A stretch of 64,000 nucleotides of DNA. Source: Microdochium bolleyi. Lineage: Eukaryota > Ascomycota > Sordariomycetes > Xylariales > Microdochiaceae. The position numbers and the translations under genes were made by a program. The notes beneath the pieces are model-generated. The model worked only from the letters and a program-made list of their open reading frames with translations. It was not told where the DNA came from and made no database searches. Of the stretch, positions 21,957 to 32,829 are shown in pieces. Where the stretch lies: positions 62,001-126,000 of the forward strand of contig KQ964248.1 in NCBI GenBank assembly GCA_001566295.1, written 5' to 3'. How positions within the stretch are numbered: position 1 is the first letter of the stretch; the number at the start of each line of letters is the position of its first letter.

Positions 21957-23656
21957 ATGTCTGAATCAACTGAAGTTTTGCCGGATCCTTACCTCGTCGC
22001 TGCGTACAATGGTACCACCGGCGAGGCCGATGCTGGCTACTCCTCTGGGAGTGCCAGCTTCGATGTCTTCTACCAGGTACGGCAGCGCATCCCACTAGCA
22101 CATGCGTTCATTTTGAGTTAGATGTTCGAATCATGAAGGCGTCGACTGACACATACAACTACAGTCCGGCAACCTCGCCTGGATCATGATCTGCTCGGCT
22201 CTCGTGCTTCTCATGATCCCTGGTGTCGGCCTGTTCTACTCTGGCCTCGCGAGGCGCAAGTCCGCGCTCTCCCTGATCATGCTTTCGCTCCTCTCGATCG
22301 CCATCGTCGACTTCCAGTGGTTTTTCTGGGGTTACAGCTTGACATTCTCGCACACCGGCAGCGTCTTCATTGGCGACCTGTCCAACTTCGGCCTGATGAA
22401 GACTCTCGCCCAGCCCTCGGTCGGATCTACCGCGATCCCTGATCTCATGTTCTGCCTCTACCAGGGCATGTTCGCGGCTATCACGTAAGACCCAATGATT
22501 GAAAAGCTTTGAAAGAATCTGCGAGCTGACTTTGAGCCTATAGGCCCGCTATCGCTCTCGGTGGTGTGGTTGACCGCGCCCGCATGTTGCCCATGATGGT
22601 TTTCATCTTCATCTGGACGGTAAGCCTCCGTTGATCGAACACTCGGGACATCCCCACTAACAGCCGATCTCCGTGTAGACCATTGTGTACGACCCGATCG
22701 CATACTGGACCTGGAATGCCAACGGATGGATGTTCCAGCTCGGCGGTCTCGACTACGCCGGAGGCACTCCTGTCCACATCTCCTCGGGAGCTGCTGCGCT
22801 GGCTCTCTCCCTGATGCTCGGCAAGCGCACAGGCTACGCCAAGTCTACCGGCCTCCCGTACCGCCCCCACAACGTCACCTACATAGTCCTCGGCACGGTC
22901 TTCCTCTGGGTCGGCTGGTTCGGCTTCAACGGTGGCTCTGCCCTGAGCAGCAACCTCCGTGCCGTCATGTCGCTCATCAACACCCACCTGGCCGCGTGCA
23001 TTGGTGGCCTGACCTGGACTCTGCTTGATTACCGCCTCGAGCGCAAGTGGTCTGTTGTCGGCTTCTGCTCCGGCGCCATCTCCGGCCTCGTCGCCATCAC
23101 CCCTGGTGCCGGTTACGTTGCCCCCTGGGCCGCTTTCGTCTTCGGCCTCGTCGGCGCGATTGCCTGCAACTTCGCCACCAAGCTCAAATTCCTGTTTGGC
23201 ATCGACGAGGCCCTCGACGTCTTCGCCGTCCACGGTGTCGGTGGTATCGTCGGCAACCTGCTCACCGGCCTCTTCGCCGCCGACTACATCACCACCCTCG
23301 ACGCCGCGCTCAGCCCGGCCGGCGGCTGGGTCAGCGGCAACTACGTCCAGCTCGGCAAGCAGATTGCCGACTCGGTCGCCGGCTTCGCCTGGTCCTTCTG
23401 CCTCACCTGCCTCATCCTGTTCGTGCTCAACTTGATCCCGGGCCTGAGCCTGCGCGTCACCCCCGGCGAGGAGGAGACCGGCCTCGACGACAGCCAGCTC
23501 GGCGAGTTCGCATACGACTACGTCGAGATCCAGCGCCACACTAGCGACATCCTCGGCACCCCGGGCCATGAGGCCGTCACGCCCCGCGCCTCGAGTCCCT
23601 CGGGCGCCGCGTCCAAGTCGGTCGACGAGAAGCAGACCTCTTCCGATGCCGTCTAA
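21957..23656 (+). CDS. Ammonium transporter of the Amt/Mep/Rh family (Mep2-like)
   Basis: Eleven-helix plasma-membrane ammonium permease. Exons 21957..22076, 22165..22484, 22544..22619 and 22679..23656 join in frame to 497 residues; each intron (88, 59 and 59 nt) has GT/AG ends. The N-terminus is extracellular and polar. Helices begin at GNLAWIMICSALVLLMIPG, followed by FYSGLARRKSALSL, the Amt signature. FQLGGLDYAGGTPVHISSG carries the first pore His (His205), and VFAVHGVGGIVGNLLTG carries the second (His357). The intact twin-His pair is the Mep2 type; yeast Mep1 and Mep3 have Glu at the first position. The cytosolic tail from about residue 430 contains GEEETGLDDSQLGEFAYDY, the conserved gating helix region, then a Ser-rich end. 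Expected to be nitrogen-regulated. Confidence 0.95.
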
Positions 23657-24404
23657 AGAGTGGGGATGTGTCTGGTTTTTTGGGGGGAAACCTGCCGAGT
23701 CTGGAGACAAGTCACCACCGACTGCTACATAACTTGAGCTGTCCCTTTCACTAGTCTGAACCACAACCAAACCTGCTGGCTTGCGAGGGGCGTTGGTAAC
23801 CACGCTTCGAGTTTATAATCTTCGTCATCTATACCTTTGTTTTTGATATACCCCGGTGCTTTGGACAAACTCTTGCCCGTCCTGAGTTCGTCGCCTCCAC
23901 ATATATACATATACACATAGTAATCAGGAACATATATTGTCCACACACTACTTTGCCGCTCGTAGAGAAAGCACTGTGCCTTGCTTCAACCTCCAGTCCC
24001 TCGTGTGTGTACACAACCATGTACGCAGTTGCGGGCTGTCACATCTTACGAGCACGGCTTGAGCTGGCCAGCACCAGGCACAGATTTGATGGGGACCCAG
24101 CAGGGGTTGCCGACTCCCATCCAACGACGCAGTAAAGAAGTGGTCGTCCGAACGACTTTTTCACCCAAAAAAATGCCTGGCTGGAGCATATCATCAAACT
24201 CCCATGTTACAACTATATGCATTAACACAGGCTTCTAGTCAGCAAGAGACCGCATCGCCACCAGAAATGCATGTATATTAGAAGAAGCATTTTTTCTGCT
24301 GTCGCTGTTCCCACGAATTGTGCGCGACAGGCAGGCCTGACTTACAAGCAACAGACATGAAGAAACGATGCATGTCGGTTGCCGGAGTTTCCCATTGGAA
24401 CGAA

Positions 24405-24425
24405 AGATAGATAGAGAGAGAGAGA
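24405..24425 (+). repeat. GATA/(GA)n microsatellite
   Basis: Short tract of GATAGATA followed by (GA)n, imperfect. Confidence 0.7.
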
Positions 24426-24600
24426 GTCAGACTGGGTGAAAGGACAGGTCCGTTTACCGCTAATCTGAGAGAGGTCATATCTCGTGTTTGATTTAGTGTT
24501 CTCCTCTTGAATCTACGTGCAGTCTCTCGCGCAAACAGCACATGTGCATGTTACGCGTGTTGTTTGATATTTTTCTTTTGGCGCGAGAACTTCTCGAAAT

Positions 24601-24622
24601 CACACACACTCTCTCTCTCTCG
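24601..24622 (+). repeat. (CA)n(CT)n microsatellite
   Basis: CACACACAC directly followed by a CT dinucleotide run. Confidence 0.7.
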
Positions 24623-24778
24623 TCTTAGCGTGCTCAGCTGGTCACTCAGAGACCATCGGCTCGTCGGCTGACTGGCTGGCAAGCATGTTATGTTCTCGCG
24701 GAGAGTGTTCAAAGGTGTTGTCCGCGGGGGAATGTTAGGACGATGCCTGCGGGGAAAGAGAAAGTGTGTGCGTGACTG

Positions 24779-24801
24779 ATAGAGAGAGAGAGAGAGAGAG
24801 A
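24779..24801 (+). repeat. (GA)n microsatellite
   Basis: About ten GA units, preceded by GAT. Confidence 0.75.
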
Positions 24802-25726
24802 CCACGACAGCACAGGAGGTTTCCTTCCACGTTCTTTTTTTTTCTTCGTGGCGGGCCGTCGCGCTTCCTCTTGGGCATGGGTTGGGTTAATAAATTCAAT
24901 CTCTCTCCTGTTCCGCTATATTCCAAGAACACTGTGATTTAACGTACTGCAAACATCCATCATTAGTTGCCCTTCTTACTAGCGCGCGGACAACCGACGA
25001 CCTCCTGTTGGAGCAAGATCGGAGCTCCAGAAATCAGCTGTCGGGACTGCTGCCAACTGTGCTTCCAAACTTTATGTGATAGCCTCCCATGTAATTTAGT
25101 CGCGCTCCTCCTGTAGCTCGATCGCAAGAGGGTCCTCAAAATCAGGAGGACGTTCTCGGAAAAGCAACACAGAAAGGGATCGGATACCTGGCATACACAC
25201 CCGATTTCCGGACGCCGTGTACATTGCCCGGCTTGGAACGAGGCGATGCGGGACACGAAACGGACCCGCAAGCAGGATGCGAGATGCTGCCAATGAGAGA
25301 AAAGCGGCCGGAGCAATTATCCAACTAGTAAAGAAGGGATCGGCACTTTGCGGAGTTTCGGAAGCCGCTCCGCAGGCTGCCGGAGGTGGTTGTCCATCGT
25401 TCTAAAAACCTACAGACGAGTTGGGCAGGAGCTCGAAACCGAAAGGCGAACAAGACTTGTCACTGAAAGTTATTCCTTCAATTTAATCATCGACTTTCGA
25501 CAGATATTGGGTGTTAAGAAGAAAGCATAACGAGAAGAGTCAAAGTTAACTGAGGAAAAGTAACACCCTCTCGGATGAGCGCCAGCTAATTCCAAAAACA
25601 ACGGCTCACCACCGCTGCTCATCTCTTCATACGGAACCGTTTCAAAATAAAGAGTAAAAGAAGAAATAGAGGATGCAAGGTAGCACGACTGGAGAAATCG
25701 CAAAAAAGATGATTTGCCAAGGATTT

Positions 25727-25837
25727 TGTCCTCGGTGAGGCTCGAACTCACGACCTTTGGATGTCCCAATATTGAATTGAGTCAATCAATTTTGAATGAT
25801 ATGAGACCAACGCTCTAACCAACTGAGCCACGAAGAC
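25727..25837 (-). tRNA. tRNA-Met(CAT), elongator type, with 37-nt intron
   Basis: Read on the minus strand. A 7-bp acceptor stem pairs GTCTTCG with CGAGGAC (one G-U), with discriminator A. The D arm is GGCTCAGTTGGTTAGAGC. The anticodon stem is TTGGT/TCCAA with the U-U pair at 31-39 common in eukaryotic elongator tRNA-Met. The anticodon loop is CTCATAA, the variable loop AGGTC and the T arm GTGAG-TTCGAGC-CTCAC. A 37-nt intron sits after position 37, the canonical place, and can form an AATTGA/TCAATT hairpin. A T6 run 20-25 nt downstream (plus-strand 25702-25707) is a suitable Pol III terminator. The A and B box sequences match consensus. Confidence 0.9.
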
Positions 25838-26040
25838 TTGTTATTGAGGACCATAGTGGCTTAGCATATATCATATACGTAACGCAATGCAGTCTAGCCC
25901 TACACCGAACAAATCCATCGCACACGCACACAAGCTCTCTGAGGTACAGCCAGTACTGAAATCAGTTTCTGCACGAGTGATTTTCTTCCATAAATATTCC
26001 ATATCTCCAAAGCCGCCATGAGAACGTCTGGCAAGCTCAG

Positions 26041-27717
26041 TCATACAGCTGCCGAGTTCGTTATCGCAGAGTAGTGCTTCTCATTCGTCTGCTCCCCGGG
26101 GTCCACCATGCTCTCCGCGTGGCTGCTGTTCTCAACCGCCATGGCTGACGGCTTCTCCTCGTCCGCGAGCGGGACCTGCACCTCCGTCACGATCCCCGTT
26201 GGGTCAAGCCCTTGGTCGCAATACGTCTCCACGATGCGGTTGATCCGCTTGATCTCCCCTGGCGCGAGCAGTCCCTGCCCGTGGTCTCGATCCCACAAAT
26301 AGAACAGCTCGAGCTCGCCCCTGCCCGTCCAGGTGTCGGGTGTTTTGCGCCACTCCTTTTTATCGCTCTCGTGGTAGTTGACGTGCCCGTAGTACACGTA
26401 GCTTGCTGTTGCCGAGGGGCTCGTCACGCAGTCCCTCGACGCAACCACAACGGTAGTGCGTTTCTCGAGCAGCTGCTCACGCCACAGGATGCAGTCCTGC
26501 CAGTGCAGGCGGCGTGTCAAGGTGTGTGCCGTGCGCGGGTCGGCGGCTGCGAACCACTGCATCTCCAACTGCGGAGCGGTTTCTGGCTTCCGTTTCATGA
26601 TATTGTAGCCCAGCTCGGGCATGTGCATCATGATGGAGGCCGGGTCTATCAGGATAACCGAGTGGACCTTGCTGTTGACGATCGGATCGTCCAGCAGCGA
26701 GCGCACCATCAGCGTGCCGTACGAGTGGCCGACCAGGACAACGTCTTCGAGTGAGTGCTGGGACAGGATGGCCCGCATCGAACTGACAAACTCCCGCTGA
26801 GATACTGCCTGCGGGCAGATGCGGCTCGAGACTGGCATGAACTCTACGAGCAGGAGTCCAATGTCCTTGGGCAAAGAGTTGAGCCACATGAGGTATGCTG
26901 AAAGACCCATGCCGATGCCGTGCATAAAAACCACAGTCCGCTTCTTTGGCCCTCCAGTCTTGGGATTCACCACAGGACGGTAGAAATAGCTGAAGCTGGG
27001 CGCCGCGGAACGGCGAGGCGACAGAAGTGTCATGGGTCGGAACGGAAAGTTCGTGAAGAACGACAAGAGCGGCTGACGATAAAATCGAAAGCCTAACCAA
27101 ATCATGAGCCAGGCCGTGGTCAACAGATCCAGCGCACCGACCGTCCAGTACCACAACAGCGACGCGTGCCGCGTGGCCACGGGATCTAGGCTCGCCCGGA
27201 TCGCTGTCGCGCCGCCTCGCCCCTTGCGGAAATGCATGCCGGTGTGCTCTTCCCACTCGTCGATGAGATGCTCGAGCTCCTCATTCTCCTCCATGTCTTC
27301 CTCCGGCCTGTGCCACTTGTTCCACAGCGCCCAGAGCAGCCAGTCCTTGATATCCTCTCTGTATATCTCGTCCAGGTGGGCATTGCAGAACCACTTTCGC
27401 ATGAACAAGTGGGCATCGGGGATGTTGGTAATGAGCTTGCGGTAAAGTCCGTGTCGCTCATCCTTGGTAATCGTGTCTAGCGGCAGACCAGGGCGTCCCA
27501 GGTACAACCTGTATGGCAGATACCACAGCAGGTACCACAGGATCTCGATTGCTCCGATGCACTCGATGGCGATGCTGACAGGATGCGAGATGCCCGGCAG
27601 GCCGAAGATGAAGAGAGCGAGCAAGAAGTAGATAAAGCAGCCAAAGCCCAAATAGCCGAAGAGCCAGATGCCGCATCGGACCAGCAGTAAAGCTGGGCCA
27701 GAGTGGTCGATCAGCAT
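26041..27717 (-). CDS. Membrane-anchored alpha/beta hydrolase, function unknown
   Basis: 558-residue fungal alpha/beta hydrolase. Hydrophobic segments near residues 10-42, 46-70 and 185-210 predict an N-terminal membrane anchor. Between them is a polar domain with an acidic helix (EEDMEENEELEHLIDEWEE). The hydrolase core follows: VVFMHGIGMGLSAY (oxyanion loop) at about 262-275, VLVGHSYGTLMVRSLL with nucleophile Ser332, VILIDPASIMM, VVVASRDCV (likely acid) and a late His in YLWDRDHGQG. This fits a lipid-droplet or ER lipase/esterase class, but the substrate is unknown. The open frame extends upstream to 27777 without an ATG, so I start at 27717; a short 5' exon cannot be excluded. Confidence 0.8.
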   Translation of the reverse strand: MLIDHSGPALLLVRCGIWLFGYLGFGCFIYFLLALFIFGLPGISHPVSIAIECIGAIEILWYLLWYLPYRLYLGRPGLPLDTITKDERHGLYRKLITNIPDAHLFMRKWFCNAHLDEIYREDIKDWLLWALWNKWHRPEEDMEENEELEHLIDEWEEHTGMHFRKGRGGATAIRASLDPVATRHASLLWYWTVGALDLLTTAWLMIWLGFRFYRQPLLSFFTNFPFRPMTLLSPRRSAAPSFSYFYRPVVNPKTGGPKKRTVVFMHGIGMGLSAYLMWLNSLPKDIGLLLVEFMPVSSRICPQAVSQREFVSSMRAILSQHSLEDVVLVGHSYGTLMVRSLLDDPIVNSKVHSVILIDPASIMMHMPELGYNIMKRKPETAPQLEMQWFAAADPRTAHTLTRRLHWQDCILWREQLLEKRTTVVVASRDCVTSPSATASYVYYGHVNYHESDKKEWRKTPDTWTGRGELELFYLWDRDHGQGLLAPGEIKRINRIVETYCDQGLDPTGIVTEVQVPLADEEKPSAMAVENSSHAESMVDPGEQTNEKHYSAITNSAAV

Positions 27718-30243
27718 GACGACAGGTGACTGTGGCTCGTTCCGCCAGCCCAATTTTGGCAGTTCTCCGGGTGTCAATATGAGGTGATTCTGGTAGTGAT
27801 GGCACCTGCTATGTTCTAAGCATCACACGGCGGTGCTTGTCTCTCGCCCTCCCATACGCAGTACTGAGTACTCACACTTAATTGACGTCGACCAAACCCA
27901 GTGTGTCAAGGTGAAGTAGTAACGAGCCAGGGCGGGTGCAGATTGTTTGACCTAACGGAGGCTGCGACCAACAGACGGTTCTTGGCCGGGGACAAGCTTC
28001 CATTTGAATACTGCTGTCTTGTCCCCGAGTACATAGTTGGCATGGCGGCGACCAGGATTCCAAGCAGGTTGACCATTAGAAGCCAGGCTAACGACCAGGC
28101 TCACCCCTCAATCACATGGAGTGATGCAAGTGATGGACGACCCTTGCGGTGCCGATCCGGGGACGGCGCCCGCCGGCGTGGGCCATGCCTGACATTGGGA
28201 TGGCCAAGCACATGTCATGTTCTATCACTCCCGGCGCAACATTGACGTGAAAGCGGCGGGAGCAATGGCTATGGCCACGGAGGTGAAGCGCGACCAGAGC
28301 CCCGGGGGAGCGACTTCCTGAAAGCGAAAGCCAGGGGTCAAGGCCTCGGCACTGCGTCTATGCGGAGCGGCTCTGACCAGCATCGTCCAAGCAACGACCT
28401 CTGTGGTCGTATTAAGAGTGCCAATCGTGCGGGGAAAAGCCGGGGGGACGAGGATGAGATGGGCAGTTCCGAGGCTCGACAGGGGAGGACCCTGGTGGGG
28501 TAAAGCAGCACGCAGGACTTGATGGCGAAATTCGAAGAGCTGCTCGTGCTTGATGGCCGAGGGCCTGTGACATGGTTCTGCATTGTCACCGATCGTCCAC
28601 CGCGGTGCTAGGACGCGCGACGCGTTGCCGGGCGGATGTGATGCCTTTCTCAGTAGTACTAATGTGAAGTCATCGCTGGCTTCTACGAAGATCGTGAGCG
28701 CATCTAGCTGCTGTAAGCATGACCTGTTCCGGCGAGGCCTGTGAGAGGTAACAGGAGTCTGTTGGTCATGTTGGCGGCTATTCGTGGGACGCTGCACCCT
28801 TTCTGGAACTGGACAAGGCTTGCGAGCGGATGGGGTCAAACTGGTGGCACCCGGCTCCGACAGCGTCTCGACTCGGCCGCGGAATTGCTGACCAGGGCGG
28901 GAGCCTGCCTCCCATCGACGCTTCGTATGAGGCAGACATGGGCCCATAGTGGATGGACTCGTGCCTGTCGTTGAAGGTGTGCCAGTTTGGACAGAGGTAG
29001 ATGAGGAGGAGGAGGGCAGAGAGTGTTGGGGTTGCAGGCCCACTCTGCACCGTCACAGCCTTTCGACAACGACAGCACCGCAGCATCGTTCCTTCCATCT
29101 GCACATCTCCTCGAGACTGGGCTCCAGCTTCCTGGTCGCACCCCCCCAGGACGGACAGGCCGATGTCATGCGCCGCGTGCAGGCACTCCCGTGGAAACAA
29201 TGCACCCAGGCACAAATGTTTCTATTGTGTACGTGAGGGCATCCGAGCAATAGGGCAATCGACTACAGCAAGCGACCTCACGGGGCTTGGTAGAACCAGG
29301 TTGATTGCCGGGCCACCCTCGGCCAGTGCAGAACAAGAGCCTGCCAAAGAGAGGCTGGCCGTAGAGCAAGCTCTCTGAATGCACGAGCCAGAGTCTGTAC
29401 GGCACAACATCTCAGCTGCCGGGAAGAGAAGAGAGAAAGCTTGACTTGTGCTTGTGCGGGAGACCCTCCGATGCTGTCCCTGACAAAGACTATGGGAAAC
29501 AACTCCAATGATCCATGATCGCAGCCATCATCCAGGCAAGGTGATGCCTCGGAAGTCTTTCTCATTGAAACATGACTGTTGCGGTGGTTGCCAGCGGGCC
29601 CAGATCACAACTGTTCACCACAGGCAGCCCGAACCTCGAAGCCATTGTCCTCTCCACAGGCCTAGCAGCATCAAAGACCTAGAAAGAATACTCCATGATG
29701 CTGGCTCATCCTGACGATATGCCGTATCGCGCCCCGTCGTTATGCTGCTGTCCTGCACTTGTGCTGTCGTCTTCGCGCCTCACTTCATCACCACCTGCAA
29801 GCTCGCCGACATGCGCCTCCTCTACCACTTGATATACACTTCTGTCTCCGCCACATCTCACTAGTCTATCTCCTGCCAGATCTACCAACTTGCTTCCAAG
29901 GCTGTCTGTTCCGACCTGTCCAGGCCTCCCAGACACCCAGAGACTCGTCCGTCTGCCCTGCCCCTTCCACGGAGAGCCGCTCCTTGAGGCAGCTACCACA
30001 GGACGTGCCCACCTCGATCCGCTCGGCACGCACTATCATTCCACGAGCAGCGTCCAACTCTCTCAAATCCGCCGCGCTCATCGCACAGTTGCCGCCTTCA
30101 TCTCACTTATCGCTCTCCGTCCATATCAGAACAAAACATCATCATCGATCTTGTGCAGCTGCCGACATCACCATCAAGTCACTCTTCACTTCTTCGCGCT
30201 GGACCACCGGCTTGCCTAGCCCGACCGTGCTTATCAATACGAC
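27718..30243. other. 2.5-kb intergenic region, divergent promoters
   Basis: Between divergent genes. From about 29700 to 30243 the plus strand is C/T-rich, like a long 5' leader. A 272-codon minus-strand frame (28225-29043) was judged spurious. No RNA gene seen. Confidence 0.45.
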
Positions 30244-31899
30244 ATGGCTTCGGCACCGCTCCACACCGTCGAGCCTCTACCAATGCAAAGTAACGACCGA
30301 CACGACGGCGCTCAAGACGCCAATATGCCACTGACCGAAGCCGACGTCAGGATCCTGGAAGCGCTGCGCATCGCGGAGCAATGGTACAGGGCCTCAGCCG
30401 AAATTCCCTATTACAATAATGGGTTTTGGATCGGATTCCAATGCTTCACAACCTTCTTCGAGTGGCTCTTTGGTGAGAATTCTGTCTTCCACGCCAGAGA
30501 ATTGGTTCACGAACACCTGTGTCGGCACTACCGGCAAAACGTTGAGATTGCAGTCGCCGAACTTACAGAGCTAGGCAAGCTTTACTTCTGCCTGCAGGTA
30601 GAGGAACTCTGCACTCCTCCGCACGGGGCCAACCTGCTTCCTGGCTACTTCACGGCTGAGTTTGAGGAAAAGCTCGCAGTGTTCCGCTTACAGGAGCCAA
30701 TCCAAACGGACGCTCAAGTGCAAGAGAAACTTGCGTGGTTGTGGCACCTTAGAGCTGTTCAAGCAAGATCCTGGCATGCGTGGCTCTTACACGACCAAGA
30801 ACTCAACCGGCATGCAGCCCGAGGTAGGACGCTGCCACGAGTCGAGCCACGGCCTGGCTCGATCCAGTGGATGCTCAACAGTCCGACTGAAGCTGACCGA
30901 TCGGAACCATTCGTAGGATTGACTACCGGTCCAGACGTAGGGAACGAAATCTCGTCTCGCGAACAGACTACACGGTCTTCCTTCGATGCCAGTCCTGAGT
31001 CATTTTCGAGGTCGCCCCGATCGGCACGAAGCCCAACACGCACCACTCGATCGTTATCACCAGTTGCCAATGAAGAAGTCTCGGACTCGGAATCCGAGAA
31101 ACAGAGCAGCAGCTCAAAAAGCCCTGCTGCGGGCCGCCCGCTGGCAATGAGTCTCGAGACTCCCGTGCCTGTGGCCCCTATGAGAAGGACAGGGGGTCCC
31201 TCTGGTCATGACAACGAACTAAGGCTCTCCATGAAGATGTCGAGCAACGAGACTGGCATGATCAACCCCAATGGGGCCTGCGCCAAGTGCGCACGCAGAT
31301 TCACCAGCCAGTGGCTGGGTGATTGGAAGAAGGCCAATAAAGGCACTGGCCGCAAACCGGACGTACCACCGGTGCCAGCTGATCATTGCCGCGTGCTGAA
31401 AGAGCGCGACTTTGCCGATTCTGCGCGATGCCACCACTGCACTATGACTCATGGAAGCATGGTCACTTGCAACGTTGCGAACGCCTTGGAACGCCTGGTC
31501 TCTTCAAAGGACAACTCCTTGAAGAAGATCGACGTCCTGCCCTTGTGGAATGCGGTGTTGACGGTGTGTGATGGAGACCGCGAGGCAGCCGACAAGTTTG
31601 TCAACACGATGCTGACATTCAACAACACTGCCGATATCGCCACAGCTCGGCTTGCGATCGAGAGGGGCCTCCGGCCCGGGCCCGTATGGTCTGTTCTTCG
31701 GACCTCACCTGCCGAGCATCACAACCGCGGTGCGACAAAAATCTCGAATCGTGAAGCAGCCATACAGCAGGCTGATGACCCGGAAGATGACGAGCGTATG
31801 GCAGAGTTCGAAGAGGCCACAACTTCCAAGAAAAGGAAGCGAGATGTTGGTCAATCCAGCGAGGGCGAGAGAGCCAAGCGGAGATCACGCCTCACATAG
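30244..31899 (+). CDS. Unrecognised protein with paired CxxC motifs and basic C-terminus
   Basis: Single exon, 551 residues, no family recognised. Residues 25-190 look folded and helical, with aromatic-rich NNGFWIGFQCFTTFFEWLFG and EWLFGENSVFHARELVHEHL. Residues 230-330 are Ser/Pro/Arg-rich and probably disordered (SPESFSRSPRSARSPTRTTR). A cysteine-rich region follows with CAKCARRF and, about 60 residues on, CRVLKERDFADSARCHHC, spaced like a zinc-binding module. The C-terminus has nuclear-localisation-like basic patches (KKRKRD, ERAKRRSR). A nuclear, zinc-binding protein is a reasonable inference, not a demonstrated function. The first ATG after a long pyrimidine-rich leader is used as start. 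Confidence 0.7.
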   Translation: MASAPLHTVEPLPMQSNDRHDGAQDANMPLTEADVRILEALRIAEQWYRASAEIPYYNNGFWIGFQCFTTFFEWLFGENSVFHARELVHEHLCRHYRQNVEIAVAELTELGKLYFCLQVEELCTPPHGANLLPGYFTAEFEEKLAVFRLQEPIQTDAQVQEKLAWLWHLRAVQARSWHAWLLHDQELNRHAARGRTLPRVEPRPGSIQWMLNSPTEADRSEPFVGLTTGPDVGNEISSREQTTRSSFDASPESFSRSPRSARSPTRTTRSLSPVANEEVSDSESEKQSSSSKSPAAGRPLAMSLETPVPVAPMRRTGGPSGHDNELRLSMKMSSNETGMINPNGACAKCARRFTSQWLGDWKKANKGTGRKPDVPPVPADHCRVLKERDFADSARCHHCTMTHGSMVTCNVANALERLVSSKDNSLKKIDVLPLWNAVLTVCDGDREAADKFVNTMLTFNNTADIATARLAIERGLRPGPVWSVLRTSPAEHHNRGATKISNREAAIQQADDPEDDERMAEFEEATTSKKRKRDVGQSSEGERAKRRSRLT

Positions 31900-32829
31900 C
31901 ATGTGGCGTACGACAACGAGGGTTGTCCAAGTAAGCATGTCCTGCAGAAGGTCATGGGTATCAAATACGTCCACTAACCTTTGAGAAGTCTTCTTATACC
32001 AACCAAGCATCGGCGGGGCGCGCAGAAATCACGAAGTATTCTCTATCAAAGCCGAGAGAAATCGTCAGACACTTCACCCATAGCTGGGATTAGCTGGTTT
32101 CCTACAATGGCCTCGTAGCCCTTTGTGGAATGCGGTAGCGCTCGACTCTCGTTACGCCAGCAAAATTGCTGTCATGCCATACAAGCATCGCTTTTTTCAT
32201 CAAACTTGTTTCTTTCCCGGGTCGCTCACTTTCTTTTGTCCCTTTGAGCCTTCACGAGTCCACATGGGAGCGTCATCAAGCCAGGCGGTTCTGTTTTCAC
32301 TTTTCAGCATAGCACAGCCGAGGAGTTTCGGGCATTCATTTGAGCATTTGGTAGCATCATCAGGCGTCACGTCAGCAAGGCAGTCTGGTCTTTTGTCCCC
32401 TCGTCATCGCATAGATCATTAGAGTCATTCGGCGTGGGCATGGGGCGCCAGACGATGTCTCTCTTGTGCTTTTAGCATTACATAGACATCAGCATTTGCA
32501 GTTGGAAGGGGAAATATCTGCATGCGATTGAGTTTTTGGGCTAGAAGCACCTAGTTTTGTCGTTGTGTGTTGATTTGCCTGCAACGCTCCAAAGTCGAGG
32601 GCGTGCGTTAAAGTCCTAACTGCAAACATCAGCAATTTGCCGAGAAGATTTCAGTCTCGGCATCATAATATTGCACACCGGCTCCAGGTCAAATGACTAC
32701 ACATGTCACGAACGATCAACATGGCATTATGACGCTTGTTGTCCATAGGCTTTGGTTTCATTCGTCTCTTTTCAATCATTAACATCGTTATATACTTCCA
32801 AATGGCGTCCCCCTCCCCTCTGATCAGGC
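31900..32829. other. Convergent intergenic region
   Basis: 3' ends of two convergent genes with T-rich stretches. No gene recognised. Confidence 0.5.

Larger units (their letters stand above)
23657..25726. other. Intergenic with AG/CT microsatellites
   Basis: No gene recognised in about 2 kb, which is AT-richer than its surroundings. Simple repeats are listed separately. Confidence 0.5.

Noticed and set aside
22538..23803. 421-codon minus-strand frame
   Set aside because: Antisense of the ammonium transporter's main exon; no motif of its own.
24405..24801. Possible CRISPR-like or transposon repeats
   Set aside because: Only dinucleotide microsatellites; no spaced direct repeats, terminal inverted repeats or transposase.
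27718..27777. Upstream start of the membrane hydrolase at 27777
   Set aside because: The codon there is TTG and no in-frame ATG precedes it before a stop; the ATG at 27717 is preferred.
28225..29043. 272-codon minus-strand frame
   Set aside because: No domain, no promoter features and low-complexity composition; likely chance.
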